Under the pieces are notes generated by a model. It did not search any database and was not told where the DNA came from. It was given only the letters and a program-made list of their open reading frames with translations. 64,000 bases of DNA, from NCBI GenBank assembly GCA_965531145.1, contig CBESOE010000005.1, positions 26,319 to 90,318 on the forward strand, given 5' to 3'. The position numbers and the translations under genes are program-made. Every line of letters starts with the position of its first letter. Position 1 is the first letter of the stretch. The stretch comes from JAQAZP01 sp965531145. GTDB taxonomy: Bacteria; Acidobacteriota; JAQAZP01. This document shows, one piece after another, positions 1-8,927 of this stretch.

Positions 1-2609
1 GCTCCATGTGCCATGACGAGCAGGCCGAAATGCACGCGATCTCGCTGCACGGCCGGGCGGCGGCCCGGGGTGACGCCATGGCCCCCACCTGTGCCGATTG
101 CCACGGTAACCACCACATTCTTTTCTCGTCCGACATCCACTCCCCCACCAGCAGGCTGAACATCCCGCTGCTCTGCGGCACCTGCCACAGGGAAGGGGCG
201 CCGGTGGAGCGCGACCGGGATATCCCCCAGGACCGGATCCTGGCCAACTACTCCATGTCGATCCATGGTGAAGGGCTGTTCCTCAAGGGGCTCACCGTCA
301 CCGCCGTCTGCACCTCCTGCCACACGGCCCACGAGATCCTGTCGCACAACGACCCCCGGTCGAGCATCCACCACAACAACGTGGCCGCCACCTGCACCGT
401 CTGTCATGCACGGATCGAGGAAGTGCACGTCAAGGTGATCGAGGGCCGGCTGTGGGAAGAGGAACCGCACAAGATCCCGGCCTGTGTGGACTGCCACCAG
501 CCGCACGAGATCAGGCGCTCACCGCTCAACCCCAAGCGTGTGGCCAACAAGGAATGCCTGCATTGCCACGCGGATTCTGAATTGACCATGGATCGGGACG
601 GGGAGCAGGTGTCGCTGTTCATGGACGAAGAGGTGTTCGACCTTGCCATGCACGCCCAGGTGGCCTGCGCCCAGTGCCACACCGAAGTCGATTCCTCCTC
701 CGAGCGGCCCTGCAGCACGATCACCAAACCGGTCGACTGCGCCATCTGCCACGCCGAGGTGGTGACCTGGTACGAGTCGAGCACCCACGGGAAACTGGCG
801 CTGGAAGGGGACCCGGAAGCCCCCGGGTGCCTCTCGTGCCACGACCAGCACGCTACGGAAAGCCACCTGCTGCCCACCTCTCCCACGTACAACCACAATG
901 TTCCCGAGCTGTGCGGCACGTGCCACGCCGAAGGCGGCAACGTGGCCGAGCGGGTGAAAGCCCTGGCCGCCGAGCACATGGACGAGAGCCAGGCCGTGTG
1001 CAACGAATGCCACGACCGGGGTCCGCTGGGCGGATCACCCAATGTCGTGATGCCCCAGGTCTCCGACATCGTGGGCAGCTATCTGCGCAGCACCCACGGC
1101 AAAGGCCTGCTGGAGAGCGGGCTGGCGGTATCGGCCAGCTGTGTCGACTGTCACACCACACACCGCATGCTGCCGCCCCACGATCCCGAATCCTCGGTCC
1201 ACCCGGGCAACCTGGCCGACACCTGCGGCGAGTGCCACTCCGGAATCGCGTCTCAGATCAAGGAGAGCATCCACTGGCCGGAAAACAACGACAAGGGCCC
1301 GGTGCCCACCTGTGAGTATTGCCACACCTCGCACTCCATCTGTCGCACCACCAAGCGCGGTTTCCGGACGATGATGATGAACCGCTGCGGCCACTGCCAC
1401 GAGAAGGAGGCCGACACCTTCTTCGACACCTTCCACGGCAAGGTCTCCCGGCTGGGTGAACAGGCGGCAGCCAAGTGCTACGACTGTCATGGGTCGCACA
1501 ACATCCTGCCCACCAGCGATCCGGCGTCCATGCTCAGCTTTCACAACATCGTCGATACCTGCTCCAATTGCCACGAAGGTGCGCACCGGAAGTTCGCCGG
1601 GTATCTGACACACGCCACCCACCACGACCCGGAGAAATACCCCTTCCTCTTCTGGTCCTTCTGGGGGATGACCATCCTGCTGGTGGGTACGCTATCGCTC
1701 TCGCTGCTCCACACCCTGGCCTGGCTCTACCGGCTCTGGCGTTCACGCAAGGAGTGGCGGGCCGTGCACAAACCGGAGCCGGGCGAGAAGTTCTACCGGC
1801 GTTTCACTTCGGGCCAGCGGGTGAACCACGCGGTGATGCTGCTCAGTTTCTTCATCCTCGCCATCACCGGCATGACGCTCAAGTTCTCCTACACCGACTG
1901 GGCCCAGGTAGTCTCCAACCTGCTGGGCGGGTTCGAAACCATGGGCAGCCTGCACCGCTTCGGCGCCATCGTCATGATCACCATCTTCGTCGCCCACCTG
2001 TTCAACGTCGGGCGACGTAAAAAAGAGACGGGGCTGTCCTGGTGGAAATTTATCTTCGGTCCCGGTTCGATGATGTTCAACGGTACCGATTTGAAGGAGC
2101 TCATCGGGTCAGTCAAATGGTTCCTCGGCAGGGGGCCGAGACCACAGTACGGCCGGTTCACCTACTGGGAAAAATTCGACTACTTCGCGGTCTTCTGGGG
2201 AGTCTTCATCATCGGTGGCACCGGGCTTCTGCTCTGGTTCCCGGAGTTTTTCACCCGGTTCCTGCCCGGCCGCTCGGTAAATGTGGCCACTGTGATCCAC
2301 AGCGATGAAGCTCTGCTGGCCACGGCGTTCATCTTTACCATTCACTTCTTCAACACCCACTTCCGCCCGGACAAGTTCCCCATGGATCCGGTGATTTTCA
2401 CCGGCCGCGTGCCGCTGGAAGAGCTGAAGCACGACAAGCCCAGGGAATACGAGCAGATGGTGGCTGAGGGCAAACTGGAGGAGTTGCTGGTGGATCCCTA
2501 CCCGGACAACGTGGTGAAGATGATGAAGATCTTCGGCTTCACCGCCCTGGCCACCGGCTTGACCCTGATCCTTCTGATCATCGCTGCCATGACCATCGGC
2601 TACAAATAA
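1..2609 (+). CDS. Multiheme cytochrome c with C-terminal membrane cytochrome b domain (5' partial)
   Basis: Electron-transfer protein joining a large periplasmic c-type heme domain to a membrane di-heme b-type domain. The frame is open to base 1, and the first visible residues complete a CxxCH motif (C-S-M-C-H) whose first Cys codon starts outside the window, so the true start lies upstream. I count 17 further complete CxxCH motifs up to about base 1580, many in the H-G-x(n)-C-x-x-C-H spacing of NrfH/NapC-like and decaheme relatives. From about base 1640 there are five or six hydrophobic helices with paired histidines (VNHAVML, LHRFGAI, VAHLFNV, IHFFNTH), typical of cytochrome b561/hydrogenase-type b subunits. 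It probably moves electrons between the quinone pool and periplasmic or extracellular partners; the direction is unknown. It converges on a second cytochrome of the same architecture. Confidence 0.93.
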   Translation, partial: SMCHDEQAEMHAISLHGRAAARGDAMAPTCADCHGNHHILFSSDIHSPTSRLNIPLLCGTCHREGAPVERDRDIPQDRILANYSMSIHGEGLFLKGLTVTAVCTSCHTAHEILSHNDPRSSIHHNNVAATCTVCHARIEEVHVKVIEGRLWEEEPHKIPACVDCHQPHEIRRSPLNPKRVANKECLHCHADSELTMDRDGEQVSLFMDEEVFDLAMHAQVACAQCHTEVDSSSERPCSTITKPVDCAICHAEVVTWYESSTHGKLALEGDPEAPGCLSCHDQHATESHLLPTSPTYNHNVPELCGTCHAEGGNVAERVKALAAEHMDESQAVCNECHDRGPLGGSPNVVMPQVSDIVGSYLRSTHGKGLLESGLAVSASCVDCHTTHRMLPPHDPESSVHPGNLADTCGECHSGIASQIKESIHWPENNDKGPVPTCEYCHTSHSICRTTKRGFRTMMMNRCGHCHEKEADTFFDTFHGKVSRLGEQAAAKCYDCHGSHNILPTSDPASMLSFHNIVDTCSNCHEGAHRKFAGYLTHATHHDPEKYPFLFWSFWGMTILLVGTLSLSLLHTLAWLYRLWRSRKEWRAVHKPEPGEKFYRRFTSGQRVNHAVMLLSFFILAITGMTLKFSYTDWAQVVSNLLGGFETMGSLHRFGAIVMITIFVAHLFNVGRRKKETGLSWWKFIFGPGSMMFNGTDLKELIGSVKWFLGRGPRPQYGRFTYWEKFDYFAVFWGVFIIGGTGLLLWFPEFFTRFLPGRSVNVATVIHSDEALLATAFIFTIHFFNTHFRPDKFPMDPVIFTGRVPLEELKHDKPREYEQMVAEGKLEELLVDPYPDNVVKMMKIFGFTALATGLTLILLIIAAMTIGYK

Positions 2610-2621
2610 TTCGAATGAAAT

Positions 2622-2728
2622 GGGGTCAGGCACCTTGTTGTTTCATTCCAAAGACTTTCTTTCGTAGACCAAATCAACTGGCCCGTGCTGGTTCAGGCTG
2701 AATGAATACAGATGGTGCCAGGCACCAT
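2622..2728. repeat. Two GGTGCC/GGCACC-type palindromic motifs between convergent genes
   Basis: Bases 2712-2728 form a perfect 17-base palindrome (ATGGTGCC-A-GGCACCAT). A related half-motif, GGGGTCAGGCACC, lies at 2622-2634. Motifs of the kind GGTGCCTGACCCC / GGTGCCAGGCACC are dispersed in many bacterial genomes, often beside REP-type elements. Here they sit between two convergent genes and could also act as a bidirectional transcription barrier, but no T-tract follows. No transposase is present nearby. Confidence 0.45.
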
Positions 2729-2760
2729 TCATATTCACAGGAGTGCGAGAGAATTTCCTG

Positions 2761-4764
2761 CTATTCGCCGGGAGCCTGGTCCGACTCAGGCGGCGGTGAC
2801 ACACTCTCCAACTGCTTGCGCAGCCGCTGCTCGGTCACCTTTCGTGCTTCATCCACGTGCTCGGGATGCTCGTGGCGATACATCTCCTCGGGCATCAAAC
2901 CGGTGAGCCAGCTGGGGTTCATCGGGTAAACCGCCGGGTTGAACACCGTGGAATAGAGGTGCCAGACCAGGATGGCCAGCGATGCCAGCCAGGCTTCCCA
3001 GAAATGGATCACCAGCGCCACATCGAGAAAGCCCTTGGGCAGGAAACTGATGAACCAGTTGTCGAACCAGAGCAGCAGGCCGGTGACCACCATCACCGCC
3101 GTGCCCCAGACCAGCGCCCAGTATTCAGCCTTCTCCACGTAGCTGAAGCGATGGAATCGGGGGGATTCTTTCCGACGGCCGATACAGTAGAGAATGCGCT
3201 GCCAGAACTGGGTGAAATCCGCGGGCAGGGGCATCATGTCCTTGACGAACTCCCGGCCCCGGCGGCTGGTGGTGAGGTAAAGAACGTGCCAGATCACCGT
3301 CATGCTGAAAATCACCGCGGCGAACCGGTGCACCAGGCCTCGCAGCTCGAACCCCCCTTCCCAACCGAAGAAGACCTTTGCCAGGAAGCTCTCGTCATAG
3401 GTCAGGGCAAAGCCGGAAGCCACCAGCGTGATGAAGCTGATCATCAGGAAGGTGTGCTGCCAGACCTCGTTGAGCCGCATGCGCCGCACCTGGGGCCGCC
3501 GGTTCATCATCAACTTGATGTGCCGGCCCAGGTCAATCAGCCAGTGAAGCACCATCAGGCCAATGATCACCACGATGGCGATGATGTAGATCTTCTCCAC
3601 CAGGTCAGCCAGCGGCGTGCGCAGACCCTCCCCGGTGACCCCGTGGATCGGCATGGCCGCCATCTTCTCCGAGATCCCCGGGTGGCAGTCGCCGCAGGTG
3701 TGCTGCAGATTCTCCGGGTGAACCGTGGAGGCGGGGTTGGAGCTGGGAAGGATCCGGTGCACCCCGTGGCACGAAGCACAGTTGGCCACGTGGGTGTCGC
3801 CAGCCTTGCTCTTCAGGCCGTGGTAACTGTCGATAAAGGTGGCCAGACGGCCGGAACGCAGACCGTATTTTTCGTTGAGGATGGCCGACTCGTGGCAGGG
3901 GGAGCAGGTTTCCTCGGCCAACCGGGCGCTGGAGACGGGAGACCGCGGGTCGTCTGGAGAAATGATCCCGTGCTCGCCATGGCAGTTGGTGCAGACCGGG
4001 GCGTCCGTCTCGCCGCGCTCCACCAGGTGGCCGTGGATTCCCTCCATGAAGTCGCTTTCCACCCCCCGGTGGCACTTGCCGCAGGTCTGGGGGATGTTGA
4101 AGTGGTTGATCGAGGATTCCTGGTGGCCCGGCGACAGGATCTTGTGTGCCGTGCCACCGGTGGAGTGGCAGTCGTTGCAGGTGGCGGCCACATAGATACC
4201 GCCCTTGGCCGCCATGCCGTGGACGCTGCCCTGGTAGATGGCGATGGGATTGTCGATGAGGATCTCGTATTTCTTGGTCAGGTCGATGTTTTCGTGGCAC
4301 TTGCCGCAGGTGGAGGGCAAATTCACCGGGTGGGTCCTGGCCAGCTTGACGCTGGAGGGCAGCACGTCGTGGTCTCCGTGGCAGTCCTTGCACTGGGGCA
4401 TATCCTCGCAGGAACCGATGGCCGCACGGCCATGGGCCTGGTACTGCTCGCCGGCATCTTCATGACACATCCGGCAGCCCTCGCACCCCACCACGAATTC
4501 GGACGTCTCGTCGTGCGGATCCGTGTCCTTGTCGATGTGGCAGTCGAGGCACTCGAAGTCCCGGTGGATCGAGTGCGAAAGATCTTCCCCGAACTCCGTG
4601 CCGTGACTGCTCTCCTCGTGGCACATCACACAGTCTTCGCTGGTGAGCGCTACGGCATCATCATCCTGGGCCGGCAAACTGACGGCAAAAAGCAAGGGCA
4701 GGACAAGGACGAGAAGCCACAGTGCAAAAATCGTGTTCCAGGAAGTGCCTCGGCATCGGCTCAT
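2761..4764 (-). CDS. Multiheme (11 CxxCH) cytochrome c / cytochrome b fusion protein
   Basis: A 667-residue protein with an N-terminal signal/anchor (hydrophobic residues about 10-30), then a periplasmic domain with 11 CxxCH motifs (CVMCH near the N-terminus through CGDCHPG). The C-terminal membrane part has about five helices carrying candidate heme b histidines (WQHTFLM, VHRFAAV, WHVLYL, VIHFWEA, WHLYS). The membrane part closely parallels that of the convergent gene ending at 2609, including the F-x-P-x-x-Y/F-P-M-x-P stretch after the last helix, so the two are paralogous in design. The start is the ATG at 4764, eight bases after GGAGG. The likely role is quinone-linked electron transfer to or from periplasmic acceptors. 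The partner and the physiological acceptor cannot be told from sequence. Confidence 0.93.
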   Translation of the reverse strand: MSRCRGTSWNTIFALWLLVLVLPLLFAVSLPAQDDDAVALTSEDCVMCHEESSHGTEFGEDLSHSIHRDFECLDCHIDKDTDPHDETSEFVVGCEGCRMCHEDAGEQYQAHGRAAIGSCEDMPQCKDCHGDHDVLPSSVKLARTHPVNLPSTCGKCHENIDLTKKYEILIDNPIAIYQGSVHGMAAKGGIYVAATCNDCHSTGGTAHKILSPGHQESSINHFNIPQTCGKCHRGVESDFMEGIHGHLVERGETDAPVCTNCHGEHGIISPDDPRSPVSSARLAEETCSPCHESAILNEKYGLRSGRLATFIDSYHGLKSKAGDTHVANCASCHGVHRILPSSNPASTVHPENLQHTCGDCHPGISEKMAAMPIHGVTGEGLRTPLADLVEKIYIIAIVVIIGLMVLHWLIDLGRHIKLMMNRRPQVRRMRLNEVWQHTFLMISFITLVASGFALTYDESFLAKVFFGWEGGFELRGLVHRFAAVIFSMTVIWHVLYLTTSRRGREFVKDMMPLPADFTQFWQRILYCIGRRKESPRFHRFSYVEKAEYWALVWGTAVMVVTGLLLWFDNWFISFLPKGFLDVALVIHFWEAWLASLAILVWHLYSTVFNPAVYPMNPSWLTGLMPEEMYRHEHPEHVDEARKVTEQRLRKQLESVSPPPESDQAPGE

Positions 4765-5213
4765 CAGGAGTGCCTCCAGAATCCCGGTTCAAATCGCCCT
4801 GCCGCGCAGCAGCGCACGGGCCGAAACAGACGGCCACGACAGGCGGAACCGGCGGATGACAAGAATTCCGATTGGATGTGTGGGAATATGGGCCTTGCCG
4901 GCACACCTTGAGAGGATCGGTCGCAAGATGGCAAGCGCTCATTGATCATAGTACTCACAGGCGAGTCGTACTCGCAATTTCCTTATATCATCAATCCCAA
5001 CTGTTCACAAAATATTGAACTGTTCGCGCCGGGGAAGATCCACCTCTGGGGCCGATGACCCACTGTTTGACGAGACACGCCCGATTCTCTATCCTGAACT
5101 TATCGACCGGCGGCAGCGCCGGCAGTGCGCGAACAGTGTATCTTGCATCCATATAGCCATATTGAGAGTTCCGGTTCGCCGACAAATCGGACCGGCAGTC
5201 AGGAGGTAAACCA
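4765..5213. other. 449-bp intergenic region with candidate operators
   Basis: Divergent region between the 11-heme cytochrome (minus) and the C15/FG-GAP gene (plus). It holds a short palindrome GCGAGT-CGT-ACTCGC (4961-4975), two direct copies of AACTGTTC (4999-5006 and 5018-5025, 19 bases apart), and an 11-base perfect inverted repeat ACTGTTCGCGC (5019-5029) / GCGCGAACAGT (5127-5137) flanking the promoter listed separately. I see no convincing small gene here. Confidence 0.5.
5067..5095 (+). promoter_or_regulatory. Sigma-70-type promoter for the C15-like/FG-GAP gene
   Basis: TTGACG (5067-5072), a 17-base spacer, then TATCCT (5090-5095) about 120 bases upstream of the ATG at 5214. The predicted transcription start near 5102 lies between the two halves of the 11-base inverted repeat (5019-5029 / 5127-5137), so a regulator bound to both halves could loop over the promoter. 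The match is by eye only. Confidence 0.45.
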
Positions 5214-7121
5214 ATGCTGATCCAGACCAGGCAGCGGCCCATCCTCGGTGTTGTCCTGCTCGCGGTGCTGATCTGTGCCGCAACGGCGGGCGAGGCCCTG
5301 GCCCAGGAATACCGCGAACCGGAGGGAACCCCCCTGCCCGAATACGCGCGCAAGATCCACATCGACCGCCCAGTGCCATTCATCGTGGAGAAGGGCATGC
5401 GGGGTGCGCCCGAGCTGCCCAACGTCATGATCACCGGGTACTGGCCGCCGACCAACGAGATGCTGCGCCGTTTCAGTCCCGACCCGGTGCAGAACCCCGA
5501 CGGCTGGATCGGCGGAAACTGGGAGGGGCGAGGGTTCAATGTCTACGCCTTTTTCCCCGAATTCCCCGAGGGGCTGGGTCAGGGCGAGGGTGACTTCGAA
5601 GTGGACTACCAGGACACCTCGGCGGATTTCTGGCCCATAGCCGAACAGATCAGACCGGTGGCTATCATCACTTTTGGCCGGGCTTCGCCAAACCGGGATT
5701 GGGAGGTGGAGTGGCGCGGACGCAACCTGCCCGAGGCTGACTGGTTTCCCGACTACGCCGACCCGCGCAAACCCACACCATCCCCGCCCGACGACAGTGT
5801 CCCCGACAGCCACATCCGCTACTCCACCCTGCCGATGAATGACATCGTCGACGCCATCAACGACTCGGGGCTGAACATCAACGCCTTTGCCGACACCACC
5901 GAGGACGCCGGCGCCTTTCTCTGCGAGTTTGTCGGCTACCATGCTGCCTGGTATCACGACCTCCACGAATCCGCCGGTGACCCGGATCAGGTCCTCTCCG
6001 CCGGCCACATCCACGTGGGGAGCAATATCGGGCTCCCCGATGCCATTGCCGCCGCCGAGATCACCGTGCGCAGCCTGCTCGACAATCTCGCCCCCTTGCT
6101 GGCCCCGCAGGCCGGCCTGATCGCCGGCCCGGGGCCCGCGGAGAACAATCCGCCCACGGTCCGGGTCTTTGATGCGGAATCGTATGCCGCGCACCGCTAC
6201 GAGTTCGACGCCTACGGCGTGCCCAAGTATGGCGTCAATGTCTCCGCCGGCGACCTGGACGGTGACGGGCTGGACGAGATTCTCACCGGCGCCGGGCCAG
6301 GCGCGGTCTTCGGCCCCCACGTCCGGGGTTTCGAAGCCTGGGGCACCCCACTGCCCGGGCTCAGCTTCCTCGCCTACGGCACCAACAAGTACGGGGTGAA
6401 CGTCTGTGCCGGTGACATCGACGGCGACGGTTTTGACGAGATCATCACCGGCGCCGGGCCGGGCGCGGTGTTCGGCCCCCACGTCAGGGCCTGGAACTAT
6501 GACGGGTCGCCTGGAGTGGCCGCGATACCCGGGGTGAGCTACTTCGCCTACGGCACCCCGAAGTGGGGGGCCAACGTGGCCTGCGGCGACATCGACGGCG
6601 ACGGGTTCGACGAGATCGTCACCGGCCCCGGTCCGGGCTCGGTGTACGGCCCCCACGTCAGGGGCTGGAACGTGGACAACGGCCCGGCCGCCGCCATGCC
6701 CACGGTGAGCTACTTCGCCTACGGCACGCTGAAGTTCGGGGTCAATGTCTGCTGCGGTGACGTGGACGGTGACGGTATGGACGAAATCATCACCGGCGCC
6801 GGACCGGGGGCGATCTTCGCCTCCCACGTCCGCGGCTGGAACTACGACAACGGCTCCATCGCCTCCCTCCCCGGATTCAGCTACTTTGCCTGGCCCGAGA
6901 GCAGTTGCCGCTTCGGAGCCAAGGTCTTCTCCGGTGTGGACCTGGACGGCGACGGCAGCGACGAGCTGGTGGTGGGCGCAGGCCCCGACCCGGCGGTGGA
7001 ATCCGCGCTCAAACTCTACCGCTACAACGGCTCGGCGGTCACCGAATCTCTCTCCCTGCAGCCCTTCCCCGCCGGCTGGACCCACGGTTCCACCGTGGCG
7101 GCAGGACGGTTTCAGGACTGA
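5214..7121 (+). CDS. Secreted peptidase C15 (pyroglutamyl peptidase)-like domain fused to FG-GAP propeller
   Basis: A 635-residue exported protein with a signal peptide at residues 1-30, cleaved near A-L-A-Q-E. Residues about 50-295 resemble pyrrolidone-carboxylate peptidases. The expected triad positions look kept: Cys237 in D-A-G-x-F-L-C-E-F, a His in A-G-H-I-H-V (265/267), and Glu164/166 in the G-R-x-x-x-N-R-D-W-E-V-E segment. C15 enzymes remove N-terminal pyroglutamate and are normally cytosolic, about 210 residues long and stand-alone. Residues about 300-635 are an FG-GAP-type propeller with five calcium-type loops (such as DIDGDGFDEI) followed by TGAGPGAVFGPHVRGW, closing with VAAGRF. 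The start ATG is 8 bases after AGGAGG. Enzyme activity is inferred from motifs; the fold assignment should be checked by structure prediction. Confidence 0.82.
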   Translation: MLIQTRQRPILGVVLLAVLICAATAGEALAQEYREPEGTPLPEYARKIHIDRPVPFIVEKGMRGAPELPNVMITGYWPPTNEMLRRFSPDPVQNPDGWIGGNWEGRGFNVYAFFPEFPEGLGQGEGDFEVDYQDTSADFWPIAEQIRPVAIITFGRASPNRDWEVEWRGRNLPEADWFPDYADPRKPTPSPPDDSVPDSHIRYSTLPMNDIVDAINDSGLNINAFADTTEDAGAFLCEFVGYHAAWYHDLHESAGDPDQVLSAGHIHVGSNIGLPDAIAAAEITVRSLLDNLAPLLAPQAGLIAGPGPAENNPPTVRVFDAESYAAHRYEFDAYGVPKYGVNVSAGDLDGDGLDEILTGAGPGAVFGPHVRGFEAWGTPLPGLSFLAYGTNKYGVNVCAGDIDGDGFDEIITGAGPGAVFGPHVRAWNYDGSPGVAAIPGVSYFAYGTPKWGANVACGDIDGDGFDEIVTGPGPGSVYGPHVRGWNVDNGPAAAMPTVSYFAYGTLKFGVNVCCGDVDGDGMDEIITGAGPGAIFASHVRGWNYDNGSIASLPGFSYFAWPESSCRFGAKVFSGVDLDGDGSDELVVGAGPDPAVESALKLYRYNGSAVTESLSLQPFPAGWTHGSTVAAGRFQD

Positions 7122-7141
7122 CATAAATCAGTAATCCCTGC

Positions 7142-7179
7142 AGCGCCCCTCCTCCCGGGGGGCGCTTTTTCATTTTTTA
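7142..7179 (+). terminator. Rho-independent terminator after the C15-like/FG-GAP gene
   Basis: Perfect 8-bp stem AGCGCCCC (7142-7149) / GGGGCGCT (7159-7166), a 9-base loop, then a T-rich tail (TTTTCATTTTTTAT). It begins 20 bases after the stop codon. Confidence 0.85.
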
Positions 7180-7333
7180 TCGAACCCTGCCCCGCTTTCC
7201 CCGTTACTAATCACATAGTAGCCGGAACCAGATGATTTTCCGGCTCCATTCATCTCTGATAACTGGAGGTCTCTCGCCGCATCCGGGGGGTATGCACTTT
7301 ATTCATGTCCTTATGTGCAAGGAGACGTGCTCG

Positions 7334-8776
7334 ATGAAGCTCTGCAGCAAATTTCTGGTTCTGCTCGCTGTCCTGCCGCTGGCTTTTGGCGCCGCGGCCC
7401 AGGCGGAGACCTTCAACGGTCTGCCGCTGCACGTGGAAAAGCTGAGCGACAACGCCATCAGACTGTGGATCGGGGACTACATCTCCTCCACCGCGGTCTC
7501 GGCCATCAAAACTGACAAGGGGATCGTGGTCATCGACACCACCCAGTGCCCCACCCTCGACGAGCAGTTCCGCAAGATCATCGCCAGGGAGTTCGGCCGG
7601 GACGACTTCAAGATCCTGATCAACACCCACGAACACTTCGATCACACCGCGGGCAACGGCGTCTACTCTGATTGCAAAATCGTCGCCCACGAACTCTGCG
7701 CCGAGGGTATGCTGGCCAACCAGGGGGACGTGGAGCGGGTCCTCGGCTGGTATGAGGAGAACCTGCCCAAGACCGAAGCAAAACTCGCGACCCTGGAAAA
7801 GGGCACCGACGAATACAAGAAGACCATGGAGGACCTGGTCACCTCGAAGATGGAGCTGAAGGCGTTCAAGGCCGGGCTGGAGCTGACCATGCCCACCAAA
7901 ACTTTTGCCGACACCCTGACCATCCCCATGGGCAACATTACCTTCGAGCTCTACGCCGTGGGCGGCACCCACACCTCCAGTGACATTTTCGTCTTTGTTC
8001 CCGAGGAGGGGCTGCTGTTCACCGGCGACATGATGGCCGACAAATGGCTCACCGACACCCCGGGTTGTCTGCAGTCCTTCTCCCTGCGCCAGGGGAACAA
8101 GCGGGACATGCCCCGGCTGCTCAAAAACTGGAAGAGCCTGCTCGACCGCAAGGGCGAGATAACGCTCTACGTTCCCGGCCACTGGAACGGCGAGCTGTCC
8201 TACGATGGGTTTGCCGCCCGCTACAACTACCTGGAGACGATGTACACCGGCATCAACCAGGCGGTGAAAGACGGCAAACCGCTGGAGGCGATGTTCACCG
8301 AGTTCAGCCTGCAGTCCCGGTTCCCCGAGCTGGTCGGACAGCCCGGGTTCACCCTCGCCTTTGTCCACAACGGCAATATCCTCGCCTTCTGGTCCGACGC
8401 CACTGGCGCCGAATCTGCCTGCACCGCCATGGGGGATCTGATCGAGGAGCACGGCGTCGAGACATCCCTGAACAAGATGCGCAAAATGCACGCCCGGGGC
8501 GGGAACGACTACTACTTCCTCGAAGCCGAGTTCAACGCCATGGGCTATCGCTACGCCACACAGGAGAAATATGACGAGGCCATCGCCGTCTTCACACTGA
8601 ACACCGAGATGTATCCCGACTCCTGGAATGTCTGGGACAGCCTGGGTGAGGCCCAGCTGAAGAACGGTCAGACCGACCTGGCCCTGGCCAACTACGAAAA
8701 GTCGCTGAAGCTCAACCCCGAGAGCGAATCCGGGAAAGCTGCAGTTAAGAATATCAAGGCTGCCCAAGTGAACTAG
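7334..8776 (+). CDS. Periplasmic metallo-beta-lactamase-fold hydrolase with C-terminal TPR
   Basis: A 480-residue protein beginning at the ATG at 7334, preceded by AAGGAG at good spacing; the upstream in-frame ATGs lack such a site. It has a signal peptide at residues 1-25 (ending A-A-A-Q-A). The metal-binding motif H-x-H-x-D-H appears as NTHEHFDHTAGN, with later G-G-T-H-T-S-S-D and the FTGDMMADK Asp and VPGHWN His positions of the MBL superfamily. A lysine/glutamate-rich helical insertion lies between the motifs. The last ~110 residues hold TPR-like helices (YDEAIAVFTLN, WDSLGEAQLKNGQTDLALANYEKSL). The substrate is unknown; the architecture resembles MBL proteins annotated as cyclases or alkyl-sulfatase relatives. 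It is monocistronic, with terminators on both sides. Confidence 0.88.
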   Translation: MKLCSKFLVLLAVLPLAFGAAAQAETFNGLPLHVEKLSDNAIRLWIGDYISSTAVSAIKTDKGIVVIDTTQCPTLDEQFRKIIAREFGRDDFKILINTHEHFDHTAGNGVYSDCKIVAHELCAEGMLANQGDVERVLGWYEENLPKTEAKLATLEKGTDEYKKTMEDLVTSKMELKAFKAGLELTMPTKTFADTLTIPMGNITFELYAVGGTHTSSDIFVFVPEEGLLFTGDMMADKWLTDTPGCLQSFSLRQGNKRDMPRLLKNWKSLLDRKGEITLYVPGHWNGELSYDGFAARYNYLETMYTGINQAVKDGKPLEAMFTEFSLQSRFPELVGQPGFTLAFVHNGNILAFWSDATGAESACTAMGDLIEEHGVETSLNKMRKMHARGGNDYYFLEAEFNAMGYRYATQEKYDEAIAVFTLNTEMYPDSWNVWDSLGEAQLKNGQTDLALANYEKSLKLNPESESGKAAVKNIKAAQVN

Positions 8777-8804
8777 TGACTGGTACCACTCCTCCAGTCC
8801 TCTC

Positions 8805-8843
8805 CGGCGTCCCGCATGATGGCAGCGGGGCGCCGATTTTTTT
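8805..8843 (+). terminator. Rho-independent terminator after the MBL/TPR gene
   Basis: An 11-bp stem CGGCGTCCCGC (8805-8815) / GCGGGGCGCCG (8825-8835) with one G-T wobble and a 9-base loop, followed by seven Ts (8837-8843). Confidence 0.88.
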
Positions 8844-8862
8844 ATCCGCAACCAGCTGAGAT

Positions 8863-8890
8863 TTGACTTGACCGCTTGAGCAGGTATCCT
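8863..8890 (+). promoter_or_regulatory. Candidate sigma-70 promoter of the DUF5916 gene
   Basis: TTGACT (8863-8868), a 16-base spacer and TATCCT (8885-8890), 37 bases before the ATG at 8928 and directly after the preceding terminator. Confidence 0.45.
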
Positions 8891-8927
8891 TTGGTTTTTC
8901 CGCAGGCCGCCTCTTGAGACCGGACAA

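Noticed and set aside
2857..4911. Plus-strand frame of 684 codons antisense to the 11-heme cytochrome
   Set aside because: Its predicted product is a Val/His/Gln/Gly-rich composition typical of shadow frames in GC-rich DNA, while the minus strand has 11 CxxCH motifs and membrane helices.
6115..7100. Tandem DNA repeats as a possible CRISPR or satellite array
   Set aside because: The repeats are in frame, about 150-180 bp, encode propeller blades and have no uniform spacers.
5199..7124. Minus-strand 641-codon frame over the C15-like/FG-GAP gene
   Set aside because: Shadow of the repetitive propeller; shows repeated G-A-G-D-D-L-V patterns that are just the reverse of the GDIDGDG loops. No RBS or signal peptide.
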